Assembly: GCF_000208745.1 (NCBI RefSeq)
Contig: NC_030854.1
Location: 31,363,797 to 31,427,796, forward strand
Origin: Theobroma cacao
Lineage: Eukaryota; Streptophyta; Magnoliopsida; Malvales; Malvaceae
DNA length: 64,000 nt
Direction of reading: 5' to 3'
The notes below the pieces were generated by a model. That model was not told the DNA's origin and did no database searches. It saw only the letters and a program-made list of their open reading frames with translations. The translations under genes and the position numbers were made by a program. Positions within the stretch are counted from its first letter, which is position 1, and every line of letters starts with the position of its first letter. Below, piece by piece: positions 1-11,770 of the stretch.

Positions 1-251
1 TAGATTTAGAGAGAGTGATTTGAGTGTACGTGGGATAAGGGTTGTGAGTTTGAGATTGTTCTTGTAATCTCCTGATTTTCTCTTAGTGGATTTTTCTTTG
101 TTGCTGTGCCCGTGGACGTAGGTCATCAAAAGACTGAACCACGTAAATTTTTGTGTTCTTGTGAGTGTGCTTGATTTCTTTCTTTCTTTTTTCTATTGAT
201 TGGGTTATATCTTGGGCAATTCTTTAGAGATAATTCCGCAATTTCCCAACA
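1..251 (+). mobile_element. 3' part of a Ty1/copia-type LTR (solo LTR or element end)
   Basis: The stretch has the ordered signature of a plant copia LTR 3' half: a line around 60-75 reading 'cttgtaatctcctgat', then 'tctcttagtggatt' (about 80-93), then 'cccgtggacgtaggtcat' (108-125), then 'gaaccacgtaaat' (about 136-148), a T/C-rich tail, and an end 'ttccgcaatttcccaaca' closing at 251 with the expected CA. This block order is familiar from Tnt1/RE1-like LTRs. The 5' part lies outside the window, so solo LTR and full element cannot be told apart. No primer-binding site of the usual 'tggtatcagagc' kind follows, which favours a 3' LTR or solo LTR on the plus strand. Confidence 0.65.
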
Positions 252-1439
252 TTCATCATACACTCTAAAGTACAGCATGCGCCAATAACCATTAACCAGA
301 CCAAAAAAGGTTTTCCACACAGCCTGAACTCGTATATCCCTCTCTGTCCAACAAGCAACAGAGAGTGATCTCAACTAACAAAGGATAGCCGCCTCATTAC
401 AGTTTCACAAGGTAACCCCCTGATGTTTCAGATGCTGAATCCAATATAATTGTCAGAGAACTCCAGATTTCTATTGAAGAAGAAGAAATCAATCTCAACA
501 ATTGCTCTTACAAGGACGACGTGTAAAAATGCCCACACTTCTCCAATAAGCTAGATTGTTTCAACCAAAGCTTTCTTTTCATTTAAATCGGGTGAAACTC
601 ACTGATAAAATTAGTAAAGCCCAGTGGCATTACATGACAGTAGTTATATTAGTATAGGTTTTCTCTACTCATCTGCAATAAAAAACTAGGGACCAAACAG
701 TGGATCAACTCTTCACTATTTACAGTTAATTTTGTATCCTATGTAAGTGAATATATTATCCTACTGAACACCTTCATGTCACATTTCTACCTGCTTCCAA
801 CCAAAATTTTCTTCAGGAGTTTATAAAGTCTGCCATTAAACAATCTTTTGCCCATGTTTGTCCATTTCATCTTCTTTCTGTCACAGTTTCCAACTTTTCG
901 TCAAGAATACCATCTTAGTTTGTGCTAGGATTAATTTTGATGAAATCTCAACCTTGAAGACATGGCAATCAATGGGGCATTCAGGAAATAGCTTTCAGAA
1001 CCTTAATTTTCGTTGTCAGGCAGTAACTCCTGCAGGTTATGAACATACTGTTAGAAGAAAAAAAAGACCACTCCAACTAAGGATGCCTACTTCCCAATGC
1101 ATCGTTACCTACTTAATCAATTTCCGAAAGTTAATACATTTTAAGTCCATGTTCGAGCAAGCTGTTCCAATTCCCAGAGACAAATCTATATAGTTTACCT
1201 AATTAGGCATCTTTGTTCTGAAATATTATGAAAGGACAAGTGCAGCTTAGCTAAAGCCGCAGCAATGGGAAATGAACATAACATGAGCAGACATTACATT
1301 TTTAACATCAAGCAGAGTCACCAAACACCAAGCTAGAATACTACAACAATAAAAAGTTTAGAGAACTATCGGGTGCTGATCTGGGTTATTAGTTGTTAGC
1401 TATTACCAACTTCAAAATCATTTATATACTAAGATCAGT
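252..1439. other. Intergenic/3' flank of the minus-strand PPR gene
   Basis: I see no supportable coding region here. Short open frames exist on both strands but show no family resemblance. The part next to 1439 is probably the 3' UTR of the neighbouring PPR gene, because that gene's last codon abuts it. Confidence 0.5.
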
Positions 1440-3859
1440 TTAATACTTACAATGCCTCTGTTCAAGTACCATCAAGGCAGTTTGTAACATTTGCCTCGCC
1501 TTTCTATCAGGAGTGCATCCAGAGGATTCCATTTCCCGATATATTTCAGGAACCTAGCCAGCAAAAGGCAAGCATGCATTAGCAAAATGTCAGATGTGAT
1601 ATATTTGCAGCTAATTAAGTAACTTAAGAGAATTCAATTACAGTTACCACCCTATCAAATTTCTTCGCTCGAATAAAAGCTTTCATGAGTGTACTATAAG
1701 TAATCACATCGGGACTAATACCCTTCAAAACAATAAGAAAATCAGAATAAAGATTAATTAATGGAGGAAATTAAGAGTCCTGCACTACTAATTATTATGC
1801 CTACCCTAAAAAAACACAGACAAAATTTATCAAATTCACCCATATCCATGCATAACATAAAGGGCTCACACTGTCTCTTATATGGTGGTAAATAGATAAT
1901 GCCTCCTCATGTCTCCCAGCAATACCAAAGGCATTGATCAACACATTCAGCATCACAATGTTGGGTTCAATGCCTTCTGCCTCCATGATTTGAAGAACTT
2001 TAACTGTCTGTTCACAAAACCCCTGCAAAATGAAAAAGTTTATAGACCATTCACGGAAAACAAAATTTCATCCTTTTGTCAAATAAATTTTCATTCACCA
2101 ACTTAAACTTGAAAGTGATGACTGACAAAGATGCCATCCTATGTATATTATTTCATCAGAAAGATATCATCAGTTTTTATTTAGCAATGAAAATAAAGAA
2201 ATGGAAGGCTAGTTCTGTTAGCCTCTGAAGCCAAAAATCCTCTTAAGATTAGGACAACTGTACAGCCAGTAAAGTCTCTCAAGGTTCATTTTTTATCTAA
2301 AATTACAGTTAATCCTTATCAGCAACTATAGAAAAAGAGCTATATTCTGATTGTAGGCTTCACATGAAAGCAGAATATTGTTTTGGGAGGTGTTGAAGCA
2401 GGTAAATGTCACGGGGAAAATTAAATTTGTTGTTAAATAGAAATGTTTTACAGGTTCAGTGTAAGAACTGTTGCATATAATTCAACATCATGTACGATGA
2501 AGAATTTAAAATACAAAAGCAATAAAGCATCATCTCTTGCAAAAGTGTATGAACATAAAAGACAAAGCCAACAGCATGAAAAAAAATGCAAATAAATAAA
2601 GATTAAAAGATTGAAAATTCTGAAAAGACAGAAAGGGGACAGTGGACCTGCTGTGCATAAGCGTTAGCCAAGACACAAAACATGCTAGCGGAAGGCAGGA
2701 GACCTTCTGATTTCAGAGCAGATATGCAAACCTCGGCATCTTGAAATCTCCCATATTGTCCATAAATATCAACTAAGATCGCATAAATGGCACCAACATC
2801 TTGATGTCCCCTAGATTTCATGTTCTCAAAGTTCTTCTTTATTATATCCCACTTCCCCAGCTCTCCCAATCTACTAATAAGACTCATGAAGATCTTTGGG
2901 TCAGGATATAATCCTTGTTCCTGCATCTCAGTAAACAACTCAAGAGCCTTGGTGAGATCTCCAGCCTTACAGTGCCACTGAATCAAAGAATTCCATGTTG
3001 TAATGTCAGGCCTTATACTTTCTTGTTTCATTTTCTCAAAGACTTCTAAAGCTTCACTTAACTCTCCATATTTTCCAAAAGTATCAATAATACTGTTATA
3101 GATCTGCCTGTCTAAAGATATACCTTTCTCCCTAATCTCCTCCACAATGCCTATTGCCTTCCTCCACATCCCATTGTCTCTATAAAGACAAATAATCTTA
3201 CTATACACAAACGAATTCAGATGAATCCCTTTTTCCTTCATTTCATTAACTACCATCCATGTATCTTCCAACCGTCCGGCATTAACATAATAATCTAAAA
3301 GAATCTCATACGTTTCCTGATTTTTACAAACCCCCCTTTCATCCATTACCACCAGAACCTTAACTGCTAACCTCAACAACCCTTTCCTCAAAAACCCTTT
3401 AAGCAAAACATTAAACAACCTTATCCTTGGCTTAAGTCCAAGACATATCATTTCTTGAAACAAAGCATCAGCTTCCAATGTCCTACCAACACTTCCCAAA
3501 CTCTCAATCAGAAAACCATAAGAAATAGAATTTGGATGAAAACCCATAGCCTCCATATGAGCGACGAGTTTCATAGCATTATCTACATCCCCTATTTTGC
3601 AATACCCTTGAATTGCTTGGTTGTGTAACTCAGAGGTAAGCTCTTCACCACTATTAGACCCAAATGGGTACTTAAAAATGGGGTTTTTCTTGTTGAATTC
3701 TGTTAAAGCACCTTGCTTGAGTCTTTTATAATTGTCCATTCTGGAACAACATATAAATTTTAAGTGGCTGTGGTTTAGACCAAGTCTGAAACAGCTACCG
3801 TGAGTTAAAAGAGGAACTGATGAAGTAAGATGCATCTTACATTGCCATGTAAACTTCAT
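1440..3859 (-). CDS. P-class pentatricopeptide repeat protein, 4 exons, 517 aa
   Basis: PPR proteins bind organelle RNA in a sequence-specific way, for editing, processing, stability or translation. My model has exons 3859-2648, 2022-1870, 1722-1648 and 1553-1440. All junctions are GT-AG in phase 0 and the total is exactly 518 codons with TAA. Repeats of about 35 residues run from about residue 80 to the C-terminus, with typical P-class pieces such as 'TTWNSLIQWHCKAGDLTKAL' and 'PDVITYSTLMKAFIRAKKF' (across exon 3). There is no E, DYW or SMR tail. The first 60 or so residues carry no PPR and are basic/hydrophobic, consistent with an organelle transit peptide. The last codons (cat-tgt-aag-tat-taa) contain a perfect-looking donor 'gtaagtatt', so an extra 3' exon cannot be excluded. 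The gene is divergent with EMB1270. I do not recognise the individual orthologue. Confidence 0.85.
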
Positions 3860-4343
3860 ATGTCTTCAACTGCCACGTTCAAACTATGTAACTGAAAATA
3901 AAAAGGAAAAAAGGATAAGGAATAGTTGAAGAAATAAACAAGAAGAAAAGAAAATCAAATTAAGTTAAAGGTCTTACCTTAAGTTTACCATTCCTTGTTC
4001 TTTCTTATGTTAGTTAAGAGAAGTAAGCAGAACCAGAAGTTGTCGTACTTCTTGTTTTTGTTTTCCTCCTATTTCCTTTTTATGTGGGTTGTGATGGAAT
4101 TTACCCGGGTCGGAAGTCAAATAAACTCTTGATGGGCCACTGAACCCAAAACCAAACTTAAACCCATTTCCCACCTTACTTAAAAAAAAGAAAGAAAGAA
4201 AGAAAGAGACCGAAAACTTGTTGATAAACAAGTCAGTACACACCCACAGTCCACACCCCGCCAAAACCAATGGAGAAGTATCTGTTATCTTATTCTTCCC
4301 CAGTGTTCCACTTAAATGTTTAGAAGACAAGAAGACATCGGCT
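3860..4343. promoter_or_regulatory. Shared (bidirectional) promoter region of the two PPR genes
   Basis: Only 484 bp separate the two divergent start codons (3859 minus, 4344 plus), so both 5' UTRs and core promoters must lie here. The interval includes an (AAAG)n tract at about 4188-4206 and no obvious TATA box at a useful distance. Bidirectional transcription is inferred from the geometry alone. Confidence 0.5.
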
Positions 4344-7300
4344 ATGGCCACGTCCTGCACTGGAGGACTTGTACCCTTTGCATCTCCCTCTTCAAAGGTT
4401 TGCAAAAACACCTCTGTCTCTTGCTCTTCTTCCCGTCACTCAACTCCTTTACCAACTGAACAAGCAAATGATAGTAATATTAATAACAGCAGTTCTAACA
4501 ACAAATTTAGCTATGGTAGAGCCTCCCCATCTGAGAGATGGCCTTACCTTCAACTTCAACTAGCTGAAACTTACCCTTTAAGCCAAACCCATTTTTCAGC
4601 TACCCCACCTCAACTGACTCATGCAGTTAAAGAAGTTGAATTGTCTTTAGAATCCTCAACGTCTGAATCTTTGGAAGTGAATGATGAGACCCAGGAAAAG
4701 TTGGGGAGAGTTAGTAAGACTAGAGTTAAGAAAATGACTAAACTGGCCTTGAAAAGGGCCAAAGATTGGAGAGAAAGAGTGAAGTTTTTGACCGACAGGA
4801 TTTTGGGTTTGGAACAAGACCAGTTTGTTGCTGATGTTTTGGATGATAGGAAAGTTCAGATGACACCAACTGATTTTTGCTTTGTAGTGAAATGGGTGGG
4901 TCAGGAGAACTGGCAACGTGCCCTGGAAGTTTATGAGTGGTTAAATTTGAGACATTGGTATTCTCCTAATGCCAGGATGCTAGCTACTATCTTGGCTGTG
5001 TTGGGGAAGGCCAATCAGGGGGTTTTAGCTGTTGAAATCTTTACCAGGGCTGAGCCTGCTGTCGGGAATACAGTCCAGGTTTATAATGCTATGATGGGTG
5101 TTTATGCGCGAAATGGGAGGTTTCAAAAGGTGCAGGAACTGCTTGACTTAATGCGCGAGAGAGGGTGTGAGCCTGACCTCGTGAGTTTCAATACCTTAAT
5201 AAATGCTAAATTGAAAGCAGGAGCTATGTTGCCTGATTTAGGGGTTGAGCTTTTGAATGAGGTGAGGAGGTCTGGTCTTAGGCCAGATATAATAACATAT
5301 AATACTCTTATCAGTGCTTGTTCTAGGGAATCGAATTTGGAGGAGGCAATGAAGGTTTTTGATGATATGGACGGTCATAATTGTCAACCAGATATATGGA
5401 CGTATAATGCTATGATTTCCGTTTATGGGAGATGTGGGATGGCATATAAAGCTGAGCAACTTTTTAGAGATTTGGAGTCTAAAGGATTTTTCCCAGATGC
5501 AGTCACCTATAATTCATTGTTGTATGCTTTTGCAAGAGAAGGAAATGTGGACAAGGTAAAAGAGATTTGTGAAGAAATGGTTGAAATAGGGTTGGGTAAA
5601 GATGAGATGACCTATAATACAATCATACACATGTATGGGAAGCAGGGCCAGCATGATTTGGCATTGCAGCTTTACAGGGACATGAAATTGTCAGGGCGGA
5701 ATCCGGATGTGGTTACATATACTGTCTTGATTGATTCCCTGGGGAAAGCGAATAAGATAAAAGAGGCTTCTAATGTGATGTCAGAGATGTTGGACGTAGG
5801 TGTTAAACCTACTGTGCGGACTTATAGTGCTTTGATTTGTGGGTATGCCAAGGCTGGAATGGCAGTGCAGGCTGAAGAGACATTCAATTGCATGCGGAGG
5901 TCTGGGATTAGACTGGATTTCCTGGCATACTCTGTCATGTTAGATATCCTTTTGAGATGTAATAAGACAACAAAGGCATTGTTGTTGTATCGGGAAATGG
6001 TCCGTGATGGCTTCACACCAGATCATATCCTCTATGAGGTAATGCTTCAGGCCCTACGAAAGGAAAACAAATTGGAAGATATTGAAAAGATGGTTAGAGA
6101 CATGGAAGAACTATGTGGTATGAATCCCCAAGCTATTTCTTCTTTTCTTGTCAAGGGTGAATGCTATGATCTTGCTGCACAGATGCTGAGATTGGGCATC
6201 AGTAATGGCGATGAACTAGATGGCGAGAATTTGTTGTCTGTTTTGAGTTCATACAGTTCATCTGGCAGGCACAAAGAAGCATGTGAATTGCTTGAGTTCC
6301 TGAAAGAACATGCTGAAGGATACAATCAACTGATTACGGAAGCTCTAGTTGTCATGCTTTGTGAGGCTTGCCAGGTAGATGCTGCCTTGAAAGAGTACAG
6401 TAATGCTAAAGATTCTGTTTTTTTTAGCAGTTCTACCATGTTTGCATCCCTTATTCAGTGCTGTGAAGAAAATGAACTTCTAACTGAGGCTTCTCAGATA
6501 TTTTCTGACATGAGATTCTTTGGTGTTGAACCTTCTGAATGTATCTTCAAAGGTATGGTAAAGGTATATTGCAAAATGGGCTTCCCTGAGACGGCACATT
6601 GTTTGATTAATCAGGCTGAAATGAAAGATATTCTGCTTGAAAATTCCTTTATTTATGTTGATGTTATTGAAGCATATGGGAAACTGAAGCTATGGCAGAA
6701 AGCTGAAAGTGTGGTTGGCAATGTTAGACAAAAATATGTGACTGTGGATCGGAAGGTCTGGAATGCCTTAATACAAGCTTATGCTGCAAGTGGTTGCTAT
6801 GAACGAGCAAGAGCTGTTTTTAATACTATGATGAGAGATGGTCCTTCACCAACAGTAGATTCCATTAATGGTCTCTTGGAAGCACTGATTGTTGATGGAA
6901 GATTGAATGAGCTTTATGTGGTAATTCAGGAGTTGCAAGATATGGGTTTTAAAATGAGCAAGAGTTCTATTCTTCTGATGCTTGATGCATTTGCACAAGC
7001 TGGAAACATCTTTGAGGTGAAGAAGATATACAGTGGAATGAAAGCTGCAGGGTATTATCCTACAATGCATCTTTACAGGATTATGACTAGGCTGTTCTGC
7101 AAGGGAAAACGAGTGAGGGATGCTGAAGCAATGGTCTCTGAAATGGAAGAAGCAGGATTTAAGCCTGATCTTTCAATATGGAATTCTATGCTAAAGTTAT
7201 ACTCTGGAATTGAGGATTATAAAAAGACGGCTCAAATATATCAGCAGATTAAAGAAGCCGGACTTGAACCAGATGAGGACACTTACAACACTTTGATAAT

Positions 7301-10300
7301 AATGTACTGCAGAGATCGTAGACCTGAAGAGGGGTTATCTCTGATGTATGAAATGAGGAAAGTGGGTTTAGAACCGAAATTGGACACCTATAAAAGCCTG
7401 ATTTCAGCATTTGGCAAGCAGCAGCTCTTGGAACAGGCTGAGGAATTATTCAACGAGTTGCATTCAAAATGCTATAAACTGGACCGCTCTTTCTATCATA
7501 CAATGATGAAAATATTTAGAAATGCTGGAAACCATTCCAAAGCTGAAAGTCTGTTAAGCATGATGAAAGAAGCTGGAGTGGAACCCACTATTGCTACCAT
7601 GCACTTGCTTATGGTTTCTTATGGAAGCTCTGGACAGCCACAGGAAGCAGAAAAAGTCCTTACTAGTTTGAAAGAAACAGGATTAAATCTTACTACACTA
7701 CCATATAGTTCAGTCATTAACGCTTATCTTAGGAATGGAGATTATAATGTTGGAATTCAAAAGCTCATGGAGATGAAGAAAGAGGGTTTGGCAGTAGACC
7801 ACAGAATATGGACATGCTTCATCAGGGCCGCAAGTTTGTCCAATCACACAAGTGAAGCCATTATCCTCTTAAATGCACTTCGAGATGCTGGATTTGATCT
7901 TCCTATCAGGTAATTTTTTTCACTTTAGGAGTGAGACCGTGGTCTTGAAGACAAATTTTCTTAGTTTTTCCATCCATATAATTATTGATAATTGTTGTTG
8001 TCATCTAGGCTTATGACAGAAAAATCTGAGTTACTACTTTCAGAGGTAGAAAGTTGTCTTGAGAAACTTGAACCAATAGGGGATGATGCAGCCTTCAACT
8101 TTGTCAATGCCTTGGAGGATCTGTTGTGGGCATTTGAACTTCGAGCCACCGCCTCATGGGTTTTCCAATTGGCAGTCAAGAAGACCATTTATCACCATCA
8201 TGTTTTCAGGTAGGTTCTGAGTAGTGGTAGGTTGAACTTCTCATCACCTCTTTACCGAACTGTTTTGGAACTCTGTTCCCATGTCAAGGAAGTTCTTAAA
8301 ACTAGTCCAAGTAAAAGAAGGTTTTGTGAACAATTCAGGGTTTTAGTTTTGAGCCTATTTTCATGTTACTATGTCACCTTGCTGCTATTTATTTTATATA
8401 GGTTTTCCTAAGTTTCTTTACTCAAGCGTAGCTTGATGATTTCAGATTAAGCTGGAAATGTGATGTAGTATCAAAATTTTTCTTATGTTATAACATGTAG
8501 TTTTAATTTGTTTCCAGCTGTTTTAGTCAAATGAAGTTCTCTTTCTTGCCTAATTAGGAGATCTATTCTTTTACGTGTTAGGGTATGCTTGCAGCTAGCA
8601 TTAAATTTTGCTCGCAGTTAAGCTGTGATTGCCCTCTCCTTAGGAGTTGAGTTGCTTGGGAAACCCTATATGTGATTTTGAGGCTGCTCTATACTACAAT
8701 AGTGCTTCTTTGATTCCAGCACCCAAATACCCCTATACTCTGTATTTTGTGTTTACCAATATAGATTGTGAGCATAATTCAATCTTGAAAATTCAAAATC
8801 TCCAATTTATCTCAACGTTAGTGCTGATCTGAAAGATCGTGCATCAAGCAAAAGTTGCCTTTGTGCATCAAAGCAATACCAGCCATAGGAAAGACTGAAA
8901 CTGCAAGGAACTTTGATGCATGTGTAGAACTCTGCAGTTTTTTATTACTTTAAAGAAGATTGTTTTATGCATGCATAATCATAGATAGGAACTGAATGCA
9001 AATCAGACTATGATTATTTTTATACTGTATTTCTTTCCCTTATACCTGGTAGATCTCTGATTCAGGGTAGCTGATAAAGATTGGGGTGCTGATTTTAGAA
9101 AGTTATCAGCTGGTTCTGCTCTTGTTGCTCTTACTTTGTGGCTTGATCGTATGCAGGCAAGTTCTCTTTACCCTCTTTTGTTTCTTTTGAATTGTTCTGA
9201 TGTTGGAAATGGCAAGGTGTAATCTTAATAAAATATAAACCATACCCATTTACAAAATAAAATAAAATAAAATGTAATAACTAACTTGTTCTTCCTTGTG
9301 TCACAATTTTATTGCTGCTTCCAGTGGTGGTCTGACTGATGCGAATGTATCTGTTGTAAATATATGATTTTCTAACTTCTGGGTATCACAAATATTTGTT
9401 AATATTTCACAATTTCTGTGTACTTGAAAATTTTATTGAATGCTGAAATTGAAGGCCTTTATGTACCGTACTGTTTTTTTTATTGTGACTTTTAATTTCT
9501 GTAAACCTTTTACTTTGTATTTGCACCTGAATTTTGGTCTTTATTCTCCATCAAGTTCCAATTACCAGTTCTATCTCTGTTACCAGCTACTGTAACCCTG
9601 GTTTATATATAGCCTGTTAACTCAGGTAGTACTTATAACTCATTGGGTAGATAGATATACATGTATGAAAGGAGGCAGACTGGGTTGCCCCCAAAATTAA
9701 TGGAAAATCAGAAGCTATTGTACAGACTACAGAGGCAAGTAATTAGGGTTTGAAGATTATATTTGACCTTTTTTAGAGCAAATGGAATGGAGAATCATGA
9801 GAAAATAAGGCTTTATAATTGCATCTAGTATGGTATCAAATGGGGATAAGAAAATCAAGAGTTTGTTGATTGATTTATGAGCTGGTCTATGTTTCTGAAC
9901 AGTACCAGTGAACAGAAATTTAGTGCTAAGTTTGAAACTTGAGGTTTGTTCTGGTGCGAGTTTTTAGAAGATAGATGGCATGTTTAGGCTTTAAGGAGAT
10001 TGATTTAGGACTGACATCTCAATGTGAAACAAAGCTGGAAATTAAAGAAGAAGAGCCATGTTTTAATGCATTTTGTATTGTTTAGTTTCTTATGATTGCC
10101 TTTAAAAAATGTTTCTTATAATTCATATTTGGTTTGAGTGTGGTGTTTTGGGGGATAAGGATCCAAGCTTGGCACTTTCTTGATCCCACTTGTAATATGC
10201 ATCCCTGTTCTTAACAAAGCTTTTTGGTTATGATTATTTTATCTCTAACGTAGCAATGCTTTTCATTTCAAAGGATGCTGCGCTGCAAGGGTATCCAGAA

Positions 10301-10792
10301 TCGCCAAAGTCAGTTGTTCTGATAACTGGGACCGCAGAGTACAACATGGTTTCGCTTAACTACACATTGAAGGCATGCCTTTGGGAGATGGGCTCTCCTT
10401 TTCTTCCTTGCAAGACACGGAGTGGCCTCCTCGTTGCCAAGGCTCACTCCCTTAGGATGTGGTTGAAGGACTCACCGTTCTGCTTGGACCTTGAACTGAA
10501 GGATGCGCCGTCTCTCCCAGAACTAAACTCAATGCAACTAGTTGAAGGATGTTTCATGAGACGTGGTCTTGTTCCTGCATTCAAGGACATAACGGAGAGA
10601 CTTGGATTGGTGAGGCCAAAGAAATTTGCAAGACTGGCATTGCTATCTGATGACAGAAGAGAGAAAGCAATTCAGGCTGATATACAGGGAGGTAAAGAAA
10701 AGTTGGAAAAGTTGAAGACAAAAGTTGGGTACAAAGGGGCCAGGAACATCAAGAAACTAAGAAAGAGAAAATTTATACGGAGACCCTTGTGA
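4344..10792 (+). CDS. EMB1270: EMB1270-type PPR protein with C-terminal SMR-like domain, 4 exons, 1458 aa (At3g18110 orthologue)
   Basis: This is a chloroplast PPR-SMR protein. In Arabidopsis the orthologue At3g18110 is required for embryo development; its function in plastid RNA metabolism is known from the family. Exons are 4344-7909, 8009-8209, 9066-9156 and 10274-10792, giving 1459 codons including TGA. Arabidopsis EMB1270 is about 1440 residues. The Ser/Thr-rich N-terminus after MATSC looks like a transit peptide. P-type PPR repeats fill roughly residues 150-1190 (for example 'PDIITYNTLISACSRESNLE'). Exons 2-4 encode the conserved tail: 'NALEDLLWAFELRATASWVF', 'LSAGSALVALTLWLDRMQ', then the SMR-like core 'SPKSVVLITGTAEYNMVSL' and a Lys/Arg-rich end. 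The upstream in-frame extension lacks an ATG, so 4344 is the first possible start. The third intron is GC-AG (see findings). Identification rests on recalled family similarity and is strong. Confidence 0.93.
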
Positions 10793-11770
10793 GATCCATA
10801 AGAGAATGGAGAAGAAAACCTGTCGTGAATTGGAGCTTCCTTGTACATAAGATGGCATAACCATAGTGTATGTTAGCAAATGTTACCTCTCCTCTAGTAT
10901 GGGGCTTACTCAATCAACATAATACATCATGTTTCAGCCACTTCCATGTCATTCATTGCTGCCTGCACAAATCCAAAGCCCTTACCTACCCACCTAGCCA
11001 TTTGTCTGTCACTCTTTTTTATTAATTCACTCTAAAATCACTAATTAGAATTATGTACATTTATGTTGCTCTTGTTATTTCCCTTAAAAAAAATTGAAAA
11101 TGAATAAAAAAAAAGCATAGAGTAAAAATATCAATGAAATGAAATGTTAATATTTATAGCTAATTTGTTTTTTCAAAGGTTGCATTATGTTAGTAAGCTA
11201 GATGAATTTATTAAATAAGATGTTCATGTTATTCATTGAATCATAATAATTTTTAATTTTGAGGTTTATTAATCTAATTTTGTTTAATTTAATTTGAAAT
11301 TCTTGCAATGCCTCATTTATTTTTTATTTTTAATTTAATAAATATTACAATCACAATCATACAAAAAGATATCATAATCAATAAAATATTAATAATTAAC
11401 CTAGCCATAATATATTTGCCTTTTAATTTATTTTTTATAGATGTATTTAAGTTTTACATCATATCTTTATAAAAAAAAAAAAACATTGCATAATATTTCA
11501 TAAATACTTTCCAACATTCAATAAAAATATTATATGCCTTATTTATTTTAAAACATAAAATTAATATTGTTTTAACATTTTTTGCCAAAAAAAAACTTTT
11601 AAAATTTTTTTCTAATAATACTAATTAATAATAATAATAATAAATAAATAAATAAATAATTGGAGACGGTTAGCTTAGCGGCAAACGGCAAGTGTTAAAA
11701 GGGGAAAAAAGAAAATAAAGAGGGAAGGTGCGTAAAACAAAAGAAATATCATCATTTGGGATTCTGGGTT
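10793..11770. other. AT-rich intergenic region
   Basis: This holds the 3' UTR of EMB1270, then low-complexity AT-rich sequence with long A and T runs, and (taa)/(aata) microsatellite sequence at about 11624-11660, just before the 5' UTR of the next gene. I see no gene in it. Confidence 0.6.

Noticed and set aside
126..374. Minus-strand 82-codon frame at the left edge
   Set aside because: It overlaps the end of the copia LTR on the opposite strand and has no family resemblance.
4218..4343. Upstream in-frame extension of EMB1270
   Set aside because: It opens with TTG and contains no ATG; 4344 is the first in-frame ATG and starts a typical transit peptide.
4344..10792. Identity as GUN1, another large PPR-SMR protein
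   Set aside because: GUN1 is near 900 residues; the length (1458) and tail sequence fit EMB1270.
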